A stretch of DNA of 64,000 nt from CBDDGJ01 sp965227805. Lineage in GTDB: Bacteria; Pseudomonadota; Alphaproteobacteria; RS24. Under the pieces are notes generated by a model that worked only from the letters and a program-made list of their open reading frames with translations, made no database searches and was not told the DNA's origin. Of this stretch, positions 8,755-18,419 are shown piece after piece; position 1 is the stretch's first letter; each line of letters starts with the position of its first letter. The stretch covers positions 1,472,220-1,536,219 of the forward strand of contig CBDDGJ010000003.1 of assembly GCA_965227805.1 (NCBI GenBank), read 5' to 3'. The translations under genes and the position numbers were made by a program.

Positions 8755-11700
8755 GTGCGAGATTTGCACCATATCAGGGAGCATGTGATAGACTATAATC
8801 TACCGCGATTTGTGCATTTACGTGTGCATAGTGCCTATTCGCTTTTGGAAGGCGCAATACGGTTTTCAACGCTTGCCGATATGTGCGTAAAATTTAATAT
8901 GCCGGCGGTCGCTGTTACAGATCGCAATAATTTATTCGGTGCTTTGGAAGGGGCAAATTATCTAGCTGATAAAGGCGTGCAACCGGTTAGTGCTGCCACG
9001 CTTACCCTTTATGATGGTGATGGTAATAATGCGCTAGGCAGTATTGCGCTTTATGCCAAAAATGAAACAGGCTATATCAATTTGAGTAAGCTGGTAAGTG
9101 CGGCACATGACCCTGTAGAGGGGCGTTCATCAGCTGGAATTTCTGATTCTATTTTGGCAACACATGCTGAAGGGTTAATTTGTCTTACCGGTGGACCAGA
9201 TGGGCCAGTTAATCAAAAATTACGTCATGCCAAGCAAGATGATGCGCGTGCGTATTTGTCATTTTTACATGAGTTATTTACGGATAATTTATATATCGAA
9301 TTGCAGCGTTACTATGATTTTGAACCGGCTTTTGTAGAGGCAGCGCTTATTGAGGCGGCCTATGATATGGCAGTGCCATTGGTTGCGACCAATCAATGCT
9401 ATTTTCCCCAGAAAGAAGATTATCGCGCGCATGATGCATTGATTTGTATTGCTGAAGGGTGCTATATCAATGAAGATGATCGGCGGAAATTGACGCCTGA
9501 GCATTATCTGAAATCCCCTGAAGACATATGCACCTTATTTGCTGATTTACCCGAGGCATTGGAAAATACGGTAGAAATTGCCCGGCGATGCCATTTTCGG
9601 CCACAAGAGCGTGCCCCGATGCTGCCTTCTTTTGCGACACTGGACGCACAGGCTAATATAGATGAAACCGAAAGTGAAAGCGCACTTTTAGCGCGCCACG
9701 CACAACAAGGGCTGGAAACGCGTATTGCACAAAATGATTTATATGAGCAGGCTGAAACTTATCAACAACGCCTGGCCTATGAATTGGATATTATTAAGCA
9801 AATGGGCTATCCGGGGTATTTTCTGATTGTTGCTGACTTTATTGCATGGGCAAAGGCACAAAATATTAAAGTCGGTCCCGGACGCGGATCAGGCGCAGGC
9901 TCATTAGTGGCATGGGTTTTGACCATTACTGACCTTGACCCGATTAAAAATGATCTACTCTTTGAGCGTTTTTTGAATCCGGAGCGCATTTCCATGCCGG
10001 ATTTTGACATTGATTTTTGTCAAAACCGTCGTGATGAAGTTATTACCTATTTGCAAAAGAAATATGGTGATGAACAAATTGCGCAAATTATTACATTCGG
10101 AAAATTGAAAGCACGCGCCGTTTTGCGTGATGTGGGGCGGGTATTGCAAATGCCTTATGGTCAGGTAGATCGCTTATGCAAAATGGTGCCGAATAATCCG
10201 GCACAACAGGTAGAACTTGCGCAAGTCATTAAGGATGAACCGCGTTTTGCAGAAGAACGAAAAAATGATGAAAATGTTGATGAATTACTTAACATTGCCT
10301 TGAAGTTGGAAGGCTTATATCGCCATGCATCTACCCATGCGGCGGGCGTGGTGATCGGTGATAGACCTTTGCGCGCGCTTATCCCGCTTTATCGTGATCC
10401 AAAATCCGACCGCCCATTGACACAATTTAGCATGAAATATACCGAATTAGCCGGCTTGGTTAAATTTGACTTTCTGGGCTTAAAAACACTAACGCTTATT
10501 GAATATGCGGAAAATCTGGTGCGGGCAAGCGATGCTGATTTTGAAATTGCGGGTGTGGATTTTTATACACCGGATGAAACGACTTATGCACTCATGTGTG
10601 CAGGCAATACAGTTGGTGTGTTTCAGTTGGAAAGCAAGGGCATGCGCGATACGTTGCGTAAAGCACGCCCCATGCAGTTTTCTGATATTGTTGCGCTTAT
10701 TTCGCTTTATCGTCCCGGGCCGATGGAGAATATTCCGCATTATATTGCCTGCAAAAATGGAGATGAGCAGCCCGATTATATGCACCCTGATTTAGAGCCT
10801 ATTTTGGAAGAAACCTATGGCGTCATTGTTTATCAGGAACAAGTCATGCAAATTGCACAAGTTCTGGCAGGCTATAGCCTTGGTGATGCCGATTTATTGC
10901 GCCGTGCTATGGGGAAAAAGCAAAAAGATGTGATGATGCAACAAAAGGCGCAATTTATTGAAGGCGCGCAGAAAAATAATGTGCCGGCGGTGAAGGCAGA
11001 TGAAATCTTCGAGCGTATTCTTCCCTTTGCGGGGTATGGGTTTAATAAATCGCACGCGGCGGCCTATGCTGTGCTTTCTTATCAAATGGCCTATATCAAA
11101 GCACATTATCCACTGGCATTTTATGCAGCTTCCATGTCTTTGGATTATGAGTCCACGGATAAGCTGGATGGGTTTATTCGTGATGCGCGTGCGCATGATA
11201 TCAAGATTTTGCCCCCCGATATAAATCGGTCAGATGTCTTGTTCTCGATTGTCGATGATGCCGTGATTTATGGCCTGGCAGCGATACGTAATGTTGGCCA
11301 TGATATTATGGTGGCAGTGGTTCAAGAACGCAAAGCGCATGGTGCGTTTAAGGATGTTTTTGATTTTGCGCGCCGTATTGGCGGCTTGGGTTTGTCGCGG
11401 CGCATGTTGGAAAATATGGCCGCAGCGGGGGTGTTTGATTGCTTTGAGCCTAATCGGGCACGTGTGTTTGCAGGCATTTCGATGATTTTGGGTGAGGCAA
11501 ATATCGCACATACAGAAAGCCAAAGCAAGCAAGTTAATTTATTTGGTGATGATGAAATTACAGAGCAGTTAGAGCTTCCCGCCATTGCGCCCTGGCTAAC
11601 AACAGATCGGCTAACGCATGAGCGTGATGCGATCGGTTTCTTTTTATCCGGTCATCCTTTAGATGATTATGTAGCCGGGTTAAAGCGTATTGGTGTGGTT

Positions 11701-12225
11701 GCATTATGTGATATAGACGCGCAATTACGTCGCGACATTCTTATTGCCGGCATGATTATAAAGCTAGACATACGCAATTCTAAGCGCGGCAGATTTGCCT
11801 TTGTCACATTATCCGACCCGGGCGGACAAATGGAAATTGCAGTTTTTTCCGATACATTTAGCAAATATGAATCTTTGCTGGTGGTCGGAGAGACTGTCGT
11901 TATAGGAGCCAGCATTTTGCGGGATGATGCAGAGTTTATCCGCCTAAATGCGACGGGTGTTTATGATATAGATAAAGTGCTAAGCAATGCAGCGGCGGGA
12001 TTGCGTATTTTTATTGATAATGAAAAAGCCGTTCTCCTTTTGCATGAACGCTTAAAAGACGCGCAACATAAAGAAGAGATGTATAAGGGCGGCATGGTAA
12101 CGCTTATTACTATGGGGCAGACATGCGAAGTTGAGTTGCGTCTATCGGGGCACTATGCCATTACGCCAAAAATAACCAATGCCATAAAAGCGATAGACGG
12201 CGTGGTTTATACCGAAAGCCTATAA
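8755..12225 (+). CDS. dnaE: DNA polymerase III alpha subunit
   Basis: DnaE is the replicative polymerase subunit of the holoenzyme. The 1156-residue length is standard for DnaE1. The N-terminal PHP domain starts at 'FVHLRVHSAYSLLEGAI'. The polymerase core holds the glycine-rich GPGRGSGAGSLVAW and the catalytic aspartates D416, D418 and D420 in PDFDIDF. The tandem HhH and OB-fold regions follow, and a C-terminal segment completes the protein. The start is taken as GTG 8755 because no in-frame ATG precedes the PHP domain; its ribosome site is weak, so the true start may be a nearby GTG. Gene order dnaE-rpsB is typical of Alphaproteobacteria. Confidence 0.96.
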   Translation: MRDLHHIREHVIDYNLPRFVHLRVHSAYSLLEGAIRFSTLADMCVKFNMPAVAVTDRNNLFGALEGANYLADKGVQPVSAATLTLYDGDGNNALGSIALYAKNETGYINLSKLVSAAHDPVEGRSSAGISDSILATHAEGLICLTGGPDGPVNQKLRHAKQDDARAYLSFLHELFTDNLYIELQRYYDFEPAFVEAALIEAAYDMAVPLVATNQCYFPQKEDYRAHDALICIAEGCYINEDDRRKLTPEHYLKSPEDICTLFADLPEALENTVEIARRCHFRPQERAPMLPSFATLDAQANIDETESESALLARHAQQGLETRIAQNDLYEQAETYQQRLAYELDIIKQMGYPGYFLIVADFIAWAKAQNIKVGPGRGSGAGSLVAWVLTITDLDPIKNDLLFERFLNPERISMPDFDIDFCQNRRDEVITYLQKKYGDEQIAQIITFGKLKARAVLRDVGRVLQMPYGQVDRLCKMVPNNPAQQVELAQVIKDEPRFAEERKNDENVDELLNIALKLEGLYRHASTHAAGVVIGDRPLRALIPLYRDPKSDRPLTQFSMKYTELAGLVKFDFLGLKTLTLIEYAENLVRASDADFEIAGVDFYTPDETTYALMCAGNTVGVFQLESKGMRDTLRKARPMQFSDIVALISLYRPGPMENIPHYIACKNGDEQPDYMHPDLEPILEETYGVIVYQEQVMQIAQVLAGYSLGDADLLRRAMGKKQKDVMMQQKAQFIEGAQKNNVPAVKADEIFERILPFAGYGFNKSHAAAYAVLSYQMAYIKAHYPLAFYAASMSLDYESTDKLDGFIRDARAHDIKILPPDINRSDVLFSIVDDAVIYGLAAIRNVGHDIMVAVVQERKAHGAFKDVFDFARRIGGLGLSRRMLENMAAAGVFDCFEPNRARVFAGISMILGEANIAHTESQSKQVNLFGDDEITEQLELPAIAPWLTTDRLTHERDAIGFFLSGHPLDDYVAGLKRIGVVALCDIDAQLRRDILIAGMIIKLDIRNSKRGRFAFVTLSDPGGQMEIAVFSDTFSKYESLLVVGETVVIGASILRDDAEFIRLNATGVYDIDKVLSNAAAGLRIFIDNEKAVLLLHERLKDAQHKEEMYKGGMVTLITMGQTCEVELRLSGHYAITPKITNAIKAIDGVVYTESL

Positions 12226-12405
12226 TATTTTACCGTTTTTCTTGATAAAATAACTTGCTTTTTGTGTGTATTTCTTATATCCCATTGCCGATTACACACG
12301 CGAAAAGGGTCTTTTATGTTTAAGACCATTCCTGTCCGCTTTATAAAGTGAATTATTGGAGCGGCATTATTTCGCGCAAGGCTTAACAGGAAGGAAATAT
12401 AGAAT

Positions 12406-13284
12406 ATGGCTTCACCCGAATTTACTATGCGTCAGCTATTGGAGGCAGGCGTGCATTTTGGACATCAAACCCATCGCTGGAACCCGAAAATGGCACCATT
12501 TATTTTTGGCGAACGTAATGGTGTGCATATTATGGATTTATCACAAACCGTTCCGCTTTTGCATCAGGCACTTTTGGCGATTGAAGAAACAGTCGCTGCA
12601 GGCGGGCGGGTTTTATTTGTTGGCACCAAACGCCAGGCAAGCGAACCGATTGCGCGTTATGCCAAGCAATGTGCACAATATTTTATCAATGCACGCTGGT
12701 TGGGCGGTATGCTCACAAATTGGAATACAATTTCCCAATCAATCAAGCGTTTGGCAGAATTGGAGGAAGTGCTAAATAGCGATAAATCGCAAGGGCTGAC
12801 CAAAAAAGAAAAGCTGAACTTATCGCGTGAATATGAAAAGCTGGAACGCACATTAGGCGGGATTAAGAATATGGGCGGCCATCCGGAGCTCATATTTGTT
12901 ATTGATACAAATAAAGAAGCGATTGCCGTTGCCGAAGCAAAGGTTTTGGGGATTCCGGTTGTGGCGATTTTAGATAGTAATTGCGCGCCTGAGGGGATTG
13001 ATTATCCGATTCCAGGTAATGATGATGCATCACGCGCGGTAGAGCTTTATTGTGATCTGGTATCACAGGCGGTGATTGCGGGCATTGAGCGGAGCAGTAT
13101 GGCTTCGGGCATTGATATAGGTGCTGCCGAAAACCCAGTAAGCGAACCAATAGCAGAGGCGCCAGACGCGCCAGACGCGCCAGCTGAAACTGCTGATACT
13201 ACGCCATTAGATACGGCAGAGATGCCTGCTGTGGCAGTGGAAGACGCATCTGAAGCATCCGATGTGGGTGAAACAGCGCAATAA
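12406..13284 (+). CDS. rpsB: 30S ribosomal protein S2
   Basis: S2 is a structural protein of the small ribosomal subunit that recruits S1. The core (residues 1-230) opens with 'FTMRQLLEAGVHFGHQTHRW' and includes FVGTKRQA and 'ARWLGGMLTNW'. The 292 residues exceed the usual 240-260 because of an acidic, alanine- and proline-rich tail (about 240-292) of low complexity, containing a short PDA repeat. Such tails occur in some alphaproteobacterial S2 proteins. An AGGAAG ribosome site precedes the ATG. The 180 bp after dnaE probably contain its promoter and leader, but I could not assign them confidently. Confidence 0.97.
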   Translation: MASPEFTMRQLLEAGVHFGHQTHRWNPKMAPFIFGERNGVHIMDLSQTVPLLHQALLAIEETVAAGGRVLFVGTKRQASEPIARYAKQCAQYFINARWLGGMLTNWNTISQSIKRLAELEEVLNSDKSQGLTKKEKLNLSREYEKLERTLGGIKNMGGHPELIFVIDTNKEAIAVAEAKVLGIPVVAILDSNCAPEGIDYPIPGNDDASRAVELYCDLVSQAVIAGIERSSMASGIDIGAAENPVSEPIAEAPDAPDAPAETADTTPLDTAEMPAVAVEDASEASDVGETAQ

Positions 13285-13322
13285 CGCATAAGATATAATC
13301 TGGCATGAAATGGAGTTAAGAT

Positions 13323-14252
13323 ATGGCTGATATTACGGCGGCAATGGTAAAAGAATTACGCGATATAAGCGGTGCGGGCATGATGGATTGCAAGGCTGCT
13401 CTTACCGAGAGTGATGGTGATATGGCAGCTGCTGCCGATTGGTTGCGCACAAAGGGCTTGGCCAAAGCTGCCAAAAAAGCTGGCCGTGTTGCAGCAGAAG
13501 GTCTTATTTCAGTTATGACACAGGGCACGAAAGGTGTTGCAGTTGAGGTAAATTCAGAAACGGATTTTGTCGCCCGCAATGAGCAGTTTCAAGCCATGGT
13601 GAAAGATATTACTGCGATTGCACTTACGGTTGAAGAGACAGCCGCGCTTTTAGCCGCCTCCGTTGCGGGTGCGGGAAAATCGGTTGAGGACCATGTAAAA
13701 GAAATGGTCGCTACAATCGGTGAGAATATGTCGGTGCGGCGCATGGCAGCTCTATCTGTGTCACATGGTGTGGTATCAAGCTATATGCATAATCAAACCA
13801 TTGATGGCATGGGGAAAATTGGTGTTTTGGTTGCGCTGGAGTCAGAAGGTGATCCGCAAAAACTGGCAGAATTAGGCAAGCAAATTGCCATGCATATTGC
13901 CGCAACACGTCCGCTTTCTGTGTCAGTGGATGATCTTGATCCGGCAGAGATTGCGCGCGAACGGGCTTTATTGGTCGCTGAGGCAAAAGAAAGCGGAAAA
14001 CCCGATGCGATTATAGAAAAAATGGTTGAAGGCCGCCTGCGGAAATTTTATGAGGACGTTGTATTGGAATCACAAATTTTCGTTATTGACGGTGAAACTC
14101 GCGTTGGAAAAATTGTTGAAGCCGCAGAAAAACAGTGCGGTGCACCGGTAAAACTTGCCGGCTTTGTGCGCTTTGAACTGGGCGAGGGCATTGACAAAGG
14201 CGATGCGGAAGATTTTGCTGCCGAGGTTGAGGCAGCTGTTCAAGGGACGTAG
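13323..14252 (+). CDS. tsf: Translation elongation factor Ts
   Basis: EF-Ts is the nucleotide exchange factor for EF-Tu. The N-terminal UBA-like domain reads 'ITAAMVKELRDISGAGMMDC', followed by the conserved NSETDFVARN and paired dimerisation repeats. The 309-residue length is normal. GGAG lies 7 bases before the ATG. It follows rpsB by 38 bp and is transcribed with it, the near-universal bacterial arrangement, and precedes pyrH. Confidence 0.97.
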   Translation: MADITAAMVKELRDISGAGMMDCKAALTESDGDMAAAADWLRTKGLAKAAKKAGRVAAEGLISVMTQGTKGVAVEVNSETDFVARNEQFQAMVKDITAIALTVEETAALLAASVAGAGKSVEDHVKEMVATIGENMSVRRMAALSVSHGVVSSYMHNQTIDGMGKIGVLVALESEGDPQKLAELGKQIAMHIAATRPLSVSVDDLDPAEIARERALLVAEAKESGKPDAIIEKMVEGRLRKFYEDVVLESQIFVIDGETRVGKIVEAAEKQCGAPVKLAGFVRFELGEGIDKGDAEDFAAEVEAAVQGT

Positions 14253-14350
14253 CCATTACCTTATATATGTGCTCTTATGCAAAAAAGAGTCATATTGTGT
14301 AAGAATCTTTGCTACCCTTCAATCAATGCGAGCATGTAAGGGAGAGGCGT

Positions 14351-15079
14351 GTGAGGAACGAGGTGTCTGGCGAGTTAAAATTTAAGCGCGTTTTATTGAA
14401 AGCCTCAGGCGAGGCAATGATGGGCGATGGTGAATTTGGGATCGATCAAAACACCGTGGCACGCATTGCAAAAGATGTAAAGGCAGCGATTGATTTAGGC
14501 GTTCAAATTTGTATGGTGCTCGGCGGTGGCAATATTTTTCGCGGCCTTGCCGGTGCGGCGAATGGCATGGATCGGTCCACAGCTGATCATATGGGAATGT
14601 TGGCGACGGTTATGAATGCGCTGGCGATGCAAATGGCATTGGAGACGCTTGGACAGCCGACACGCGTTTTATCTGCCATTCCGATGACAAGTATTTGCGA
14701 ACCCTATATTCGCAGACGCGCCATGCGTCACATGGAAAAGGGACGCGTGGTTATCTTTGCCGCTGGCACGGGTAATCCGTTTTTCACAACCGATACGGGG
14801 GCAGCTTTACGTGCGGCGGAAATGAATTGCGATGCGCTGATTAAGGGCACGAATGTTGACGGTGTTTACGACCAAGACCCGCATTCTAATCCCAATGCCA
14901 CGCGCTATGACGCGTTAAGCTATATGGATGTATTATCGCGCGATTTGAAAGTCATGGATGCGGCAGCAGTTTCGCTTGCGCGCGAGAATAATATTCCTAT
15001 TATTGTATTTTCTATTCAGCAAGCGGGTGGATTTGTTGATATGATGCAACAAAAAGGACAATTTACCATTATCTCATAA
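14351..15079 (+). CDS. pyrH: UMP kinase
   Basis: PyrH phosphorylates UMP to UDP, the entry to all pyrimidine nucleotides. It belongs to the amino-acid kinase fold: LLKASGEAMMG (ATP site), GGGNIFRG, GTGNPFFTTDTGAALRA and LIKGTNVDGVYDQDP are all present. The frame is open further upstream, but GTG 14351 is chosen because AAGGGAGAGG ends three bases before it and it gives the usual length of 242 residues. The upstream alternative would be a TTG with no ribosome site. Confidence 0.95.
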   Translation: MRNEVSGELKFKRVLLKASGEAMMGDGEFGIDQNTVARIAKDVKAAIDLGVQICMVLGGGNIFRGLAGAANGMDRSTADHMGMLATVMNALAMQMALETLGQPTRVLSAIPMTSICEPYIRRRAMRHMEKGRVVIFAAGTGNPFFTTDTGAALRAAEMNCDALIKGTNVDGVYDQDPHSNPNATRYDALSYMDVLSRDLKVMDAAAVSLARENNIPIIVFSIQQAGGFVDMMQQKGQFTIIS

Positions 15080-15108
15080 AATTATGAGAAAGGTTAAAGG
15101 AGAGACTA

Positions 15109-15663
15109 ATGAGTGTGGATTTACAAGATATTGAACGGCGTATGGAAGGCGCGATTACAACGCTAAAAACTGAATTTGGTGGTTTACGCACGGGGCGCGC
15201 AAGCACAGCACTTTTAGAGCCGGTTATGGTCGATGCTTACGGCCAACAAATGCCGCTTACGCAAGTGGCCACGGTTTCGGTGCCAGAGCCACGCCTGATT
15301 ACAGTGCAGGTATGGGATAAGGGACAGGTCGGTATTGTTGAAAAAGCGATAAGAGAAGCGGGGCTAGGGTTAAACCCAATGCCTGATGGACAGATGATCC
15401 GTGTGCCTTTACCCGAGCTTAATGAAGAACGTCGCGAGGAATTGGTAAAAGTGGCAGGCCGTTACGCCGAACAAGCGCGTATTGCTGTGCGCAATGTCCG
15501 CCGCGATGGTATGGATAGCCTTAAAAAGGCCGAGAAGGATAAAGATATTTCACAAGATGATGCCAAAGTGCAAAGCGAAAATGTGCAAAACCTAACCGAT
15601 AAATATGTTGCCAAAATTGATGAGGCTTTGGCGGGCAAAGAAGGGGAAATTCGTCAGGTTTAG
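15109..15663 (+). CDS. frr: Ribosome recycling factor
   Basis: Frr works with EF-G to split post-termination ribosomes. The 184-residue protein has the helical-bundle signature 'TEFGGLRTGRASTALLEPV' near the N-terminus and 'PLPELNEERREELVK' in the insertion/hinge region. An AAGGAGAG ribosome site precedes the ATG. It lies 29 bp after pyrH and 7 bp before uppS, in the conserved order pyrH-frr-uppS. Confidence 0.97.
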   Translation: MSVDLQDIERRMEGAITTLKTEFGGLRTGRASTALLEPVMVDAYGQQMPLTQVATVSVPEPRLITVQVWDKGQVGIVEKAIREAGLGLNPMPDGQMIRVPLPELNEERREELVKVAGRYAEQARIAVRNVRRDGMDSLKKAEKDKDISQDDAKVQSENVQNLTDKYVAKIDEALAGKEGEIRQV

Positions 15664-15670
15664 AAGGGAT

Positions 15671-16399
15671 ATGGCCGATAGCACGTCTAAACTACCGCAT
15701 CATCTTGCCATTATTATGGATGGTAATGGCCGATGGGCGCAGGCACGCGGTAAAAAACGACAGGACGGCCATAGGCAAGGTGTAGAGACCGCGCGCAACA
15801 TTGTTCGTGAAGTTGGCGATTTGGGGATTCCGGTTTTAACGCTTTTTTCCTTCTCGTCTGAAAATTGGTCGCGCCCGGCACACGAAGTAAGTTTTCTTAT
15901 GGGGCTTATCCGCCATTATATTGAAACCGATTTACATGATCTAAATGAGCGTGGTGTGTGTGTTCGTATTATCGGAAGGCGGCACAATATTGAGGCGGGC
16001 TTAAGCGACCTTATTGCGCGTGCTGAAACCTTAACACGCCATAATAAGGCTATGCAGTTGCACATTGCTTTTAATTATGGCGGGCGCGAGGAAATAGCTG
16101 ATGCCGCGACATCCCTTGCAGCCAAGGCGGTTGCGGGGGATATTCAACCGCAAGATATTACGCCCGATTTATTTGCAAGCGAATTATCATCGGCAGATAT
16201 GCCAGATCCCGATTTACTTATCCGCACCAGCGGTGAGCATCGTGTGAGTAATTTTCTTTTATGGCAATTAGCCTATAGCGAGTTTTATTTTACCGATACA
16301 TTATGGCCAGATTTCTCACGTCCGGATTTGGAGGCGGCTTTAGAGAGTTTTGCCAAACGGCATAGGCGCTTTGGTGGCTTAGGAGAAGCTAATGAGTAA
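15671..16399 (+). CDS. uppS: Undecaprenyl diphosphate synthase (cis-prenyltransferase)
   Basis: UppS condenses isopentenyl units onto farnesyl diphosphate to make the C55 carrier lipid for peptidoglycan and O-antigen. Key parts are the catalytic Asp17 in IIMDGNGRWA, FSSENWSRP, AFNYGGREEI and the substrate-binding SGEHRVSNFLLWQ. The ATG at 15671 sits behind GAAGGGA, just after the frr stop. An upstream in-frame extension into frr is not used. The length is 242 residues. It overlaps cdsA by 8 bases, indicating coupling between isoprenoid carrier and phospholipid synthesis. Confidence 0.96.
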   Translation: MADSTSKLPHHLAIIMDGNGRWAQARGKKRQDGHRQGVETARNIVREVGDLGIPVLTLFSFSSENWSRPAHEVSFLMGLIRHYIETDLHDLNERGVCVRIIGRRHNIEAGLSDLIARAETLTRHNKAMQLHIAFNYGGREEIADAATSLAAKAVAGDIQPQDITPDLFASELSSADMPDPDLLIRTSGEHRVSNFLLWQLAYSEFYFTDTLWPDFSRPDLEAALESFAKRHRRFGGLGEANE

Positions 16400-17234
16400 A
16401 AATTTACAACAGCGAATAATTGCAGCGCTTATTCTTATTCCACTTGTTATAGCGGCCGTAAATTATGGCGGCGTTATCTTTTCGGTTTTGCTTGTGGGCG
16501 CGGGTATGTTGATGGCCTATGAATGGGTGCGGCTGTTACATGTCGACAAAAAACAATTTGAGTTTGGCGCTCTTGCATGTGCGATTTTGCTCACATTTAG
16601 TGCCGTGCATATGTTTCCCTTTATACATATTGTGAATTTTCTTTTATATTTTTTGATATTTTTTATTGCTTTTTTTGCATTGCTGAAATTACGCTTTACA
16701 CCTTTTGCTGGCGGTATGCTTTATATTCTCTGGCCGCTTTTAACCTTATTCTGGATACGTGAAAAAGAGTTTGGGTTTTGGATGGTTTTATATATTTTAG
16801 TGATTGTATGGGCGACAGATGTTGTGGCTATGCTATGTGGTAAAACCATAGGCGGTATCAGGCTTGCTCCGAAAATATCACCGGGCAAAACATGGGCTGG
16901 CTTGATAGGCGGTGTTATGGGTGCGATGCTCGCGGGTGGTGCATTTTATGGTGTCATGCACCATTTTATTCCGACCATGCCGTTTTCTCTTTTTCCATTT
17001 ATGATGCTTGCGGGGGTTTTGGCGGTTATCGAGCAGCTTGCAGATTTGTTTGAGTCGCACATAAAACGTAAATATGGCATGAAGGATAGCGGTGCGCTTA
17101 TTCCCGGCCATGGAGGCATATTGGATAGGGTTGATGGTTTGATCGGGGTCATTATGGCGGTTAGTCTTTTACTGATCATCCGCGCCTATCAGATGCCATC
17201 TATCGATGCAGCACACGCTTTATGGATATGGTAA
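16392..17234 (+). CDS. cdsA: Phosphatidate cytidylyltransferase
   Basis: CdsA makes CDP-diacylglycerol, the precursor of all phospholipid head groups, in the inner membrane. The 280-residue protein is mostly hydrophobic with about seven to eight predicted membrane spans. The family signature near the C-terminus is clear: KR...KD...PGHGGILDRVD within residues 215-245, preceded by 'SPGKTWAGLIGG'. It starts inside the uppS 3' end (8-base overlap) and ends 3 bp before dxr. Confidence 0.93.
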   Translation: MSKNLQQRIIAALILIPLVIAAVNYGGVIFSVLLVGAGMLMAYEWVRLLHVDKKQFEFGALACAILLTFSAVHMFPFIHIVNFLLYFLIFFIAFFALLKLRFTPFAGGMLYILWPLLTLFWIREKEFGFWMVLYILVIVWATDVVAMLCGKTIGGIRLAPKISPGKTWAGLIGGVMGAMLAGGAFYGVMHHFIPTMPFSLFPFMMLAGVLAVIEQLADLFESHIKRKYGMKDSGALIPGHGGILDRVDGLIGVIMAVSLLLIIRAYQMPSIDAAHALWIW

Positions 17235-17237
17235 ACC

Positions 17238-18419
17238 ATGACAGCACGACGACGCATTAGCATTTTGGGCGCCACTGGTTCGGTCGGTGAAAGCACGCTG
17301 GATTTGATTGCACGCCATCCAGATGAGTTTGACGTGATTGCGCTTACAGCCAATCAGAATAGCGAAAAACTAGCCAGCTTGGCACAACAGTTTAATCCGC
17401 AATTTGTTGCTTTGGGAGATGAAGAAAAATATAATAATTTTAAGGGGTTAATGAAAGATTGTGATGTGGAAACCGGTGCTGGTATTGATGCGATTTTACA
17501 CGCGGCAAGCCTGCCAGCAGATTTTACCATGGCGGCCATTACCGGTTTTGCAGGGCTTTTGCCGAGTCTAAAAGCAGTTGAACAAGGCGGCACCGTCGGG
17601 CTTGCCAATAAGGAATGTTTGGTTGCGGCAGGTGATTATTTTATGGCCATGGCCAAGCATTATAAGGCAAAAATTCTACCTGTTGATTCCGAGCATAATG
17701 CGATTTTTCAGCTTTTGCACGGGCATAAGATGCGCGATGTTGCCGAACTTACCCTTACGGCTTCGGGCGGGCCTTTTCGTGGATTATCCGGTGATGCGCT
17801 TAAGCATGTAACACCTGCCCAAGCTGTTCAGCATCCCGTGTGGTCAATGGGGCAGAAAATCTCTGTCGATAGCGCAAGTCTAATGAATAAAGGTCTGGAG
17901 CTTATTGAGGCGCATTATTTATTCGCATGCGCGCCGGAAAAGTTAAGCATATTGGTGCATCCGCAATCTATCATTCATGGCTTGATTAGATTTAGGGATG
18001 GCGCTTTATATGCCCATATGGGCGTGCCGGATATGCGTGTGCCCATTGCTTATTGCCTGGGGTTTCCCCACCGTATGCAAACGCCTTGTGCACCGCTTGA
18101 TTTAGCAAATTTATCGGCGCTTGAATTTGAATCCCCCGATCGCACACGCTTTCCGTGCCTTGGCCTGGCCGAAACAGCCCTACATATGGGGGGAATGGCG
18201 CCCACTGCACTTAATGCTGCAAATGAGATTGCTGTTTCAGGTTTCTTGGCAGGTGATATTTATTTTACAGATATTGCCAAAATTGTCGATTTTGGCCTTA
18301 ATTATGCCGAAAAGACCATGTCTAAGAAAAAAGGAAAAGGGCTTACGGATATTATAAATTATGATAAAGAAATACGCAAAGTTGCCAATGAGTATATGAG
18401 AAAAAAATGCAAGATATAA
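17238..18419 (+). CDS. dxr: 1-deoxy-D-xylulose 5-phosphate reductoisomerase
   Basis: Dxr catalyses the first committed step of the MEP isoprenoid pathway, using NADPH and a divalent metal. It has the NADPH loop GATGSVGESTLDLI, the metal and substrate site DSEHNAIFQ, and 'SVDSASLMNKGLELIEAHY'. The length of 393 residues is normal. Its last 13 bases overlap the start of rseP. Its place in the uppS-cdsA-dxr cluster links isoprenoid precursor supply to the carrier-lipid gene. Confidence 0.96.
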   Translation: MTARRRISILGATGSVGESTLDLIARHPDEFDVIALTANQNSEKLASLAQQFNPQFVALGDEEKYNNFKGLMKDCDVETGAGIDAILHAASLPADFTMAAITGFAGLLPSLKAVEQGGTVGLANKECLVAAGDYFMAMAKHYKAKILPVDSEHNAIFQLLHGHKMRDVAELTLTASGGPFRGLSGDALKHVTPAQAVQHPVWSMGQKISVDSASLMNKGLELIEAHYLFACAPEKLSILVHPQSIIHGLIRFRDGALYAHMGVPDMRVPIAYCLGFPHRMQTPCAPLDLANLSALEFESPDRTRFPCLGLAETALHMGGMAPTALNAANEIAVSGFLAGDIYFTDIAKIVDFGLNYAEKTMSKKKGKGLTDIINYDKEIRKVANEYMRKKCKI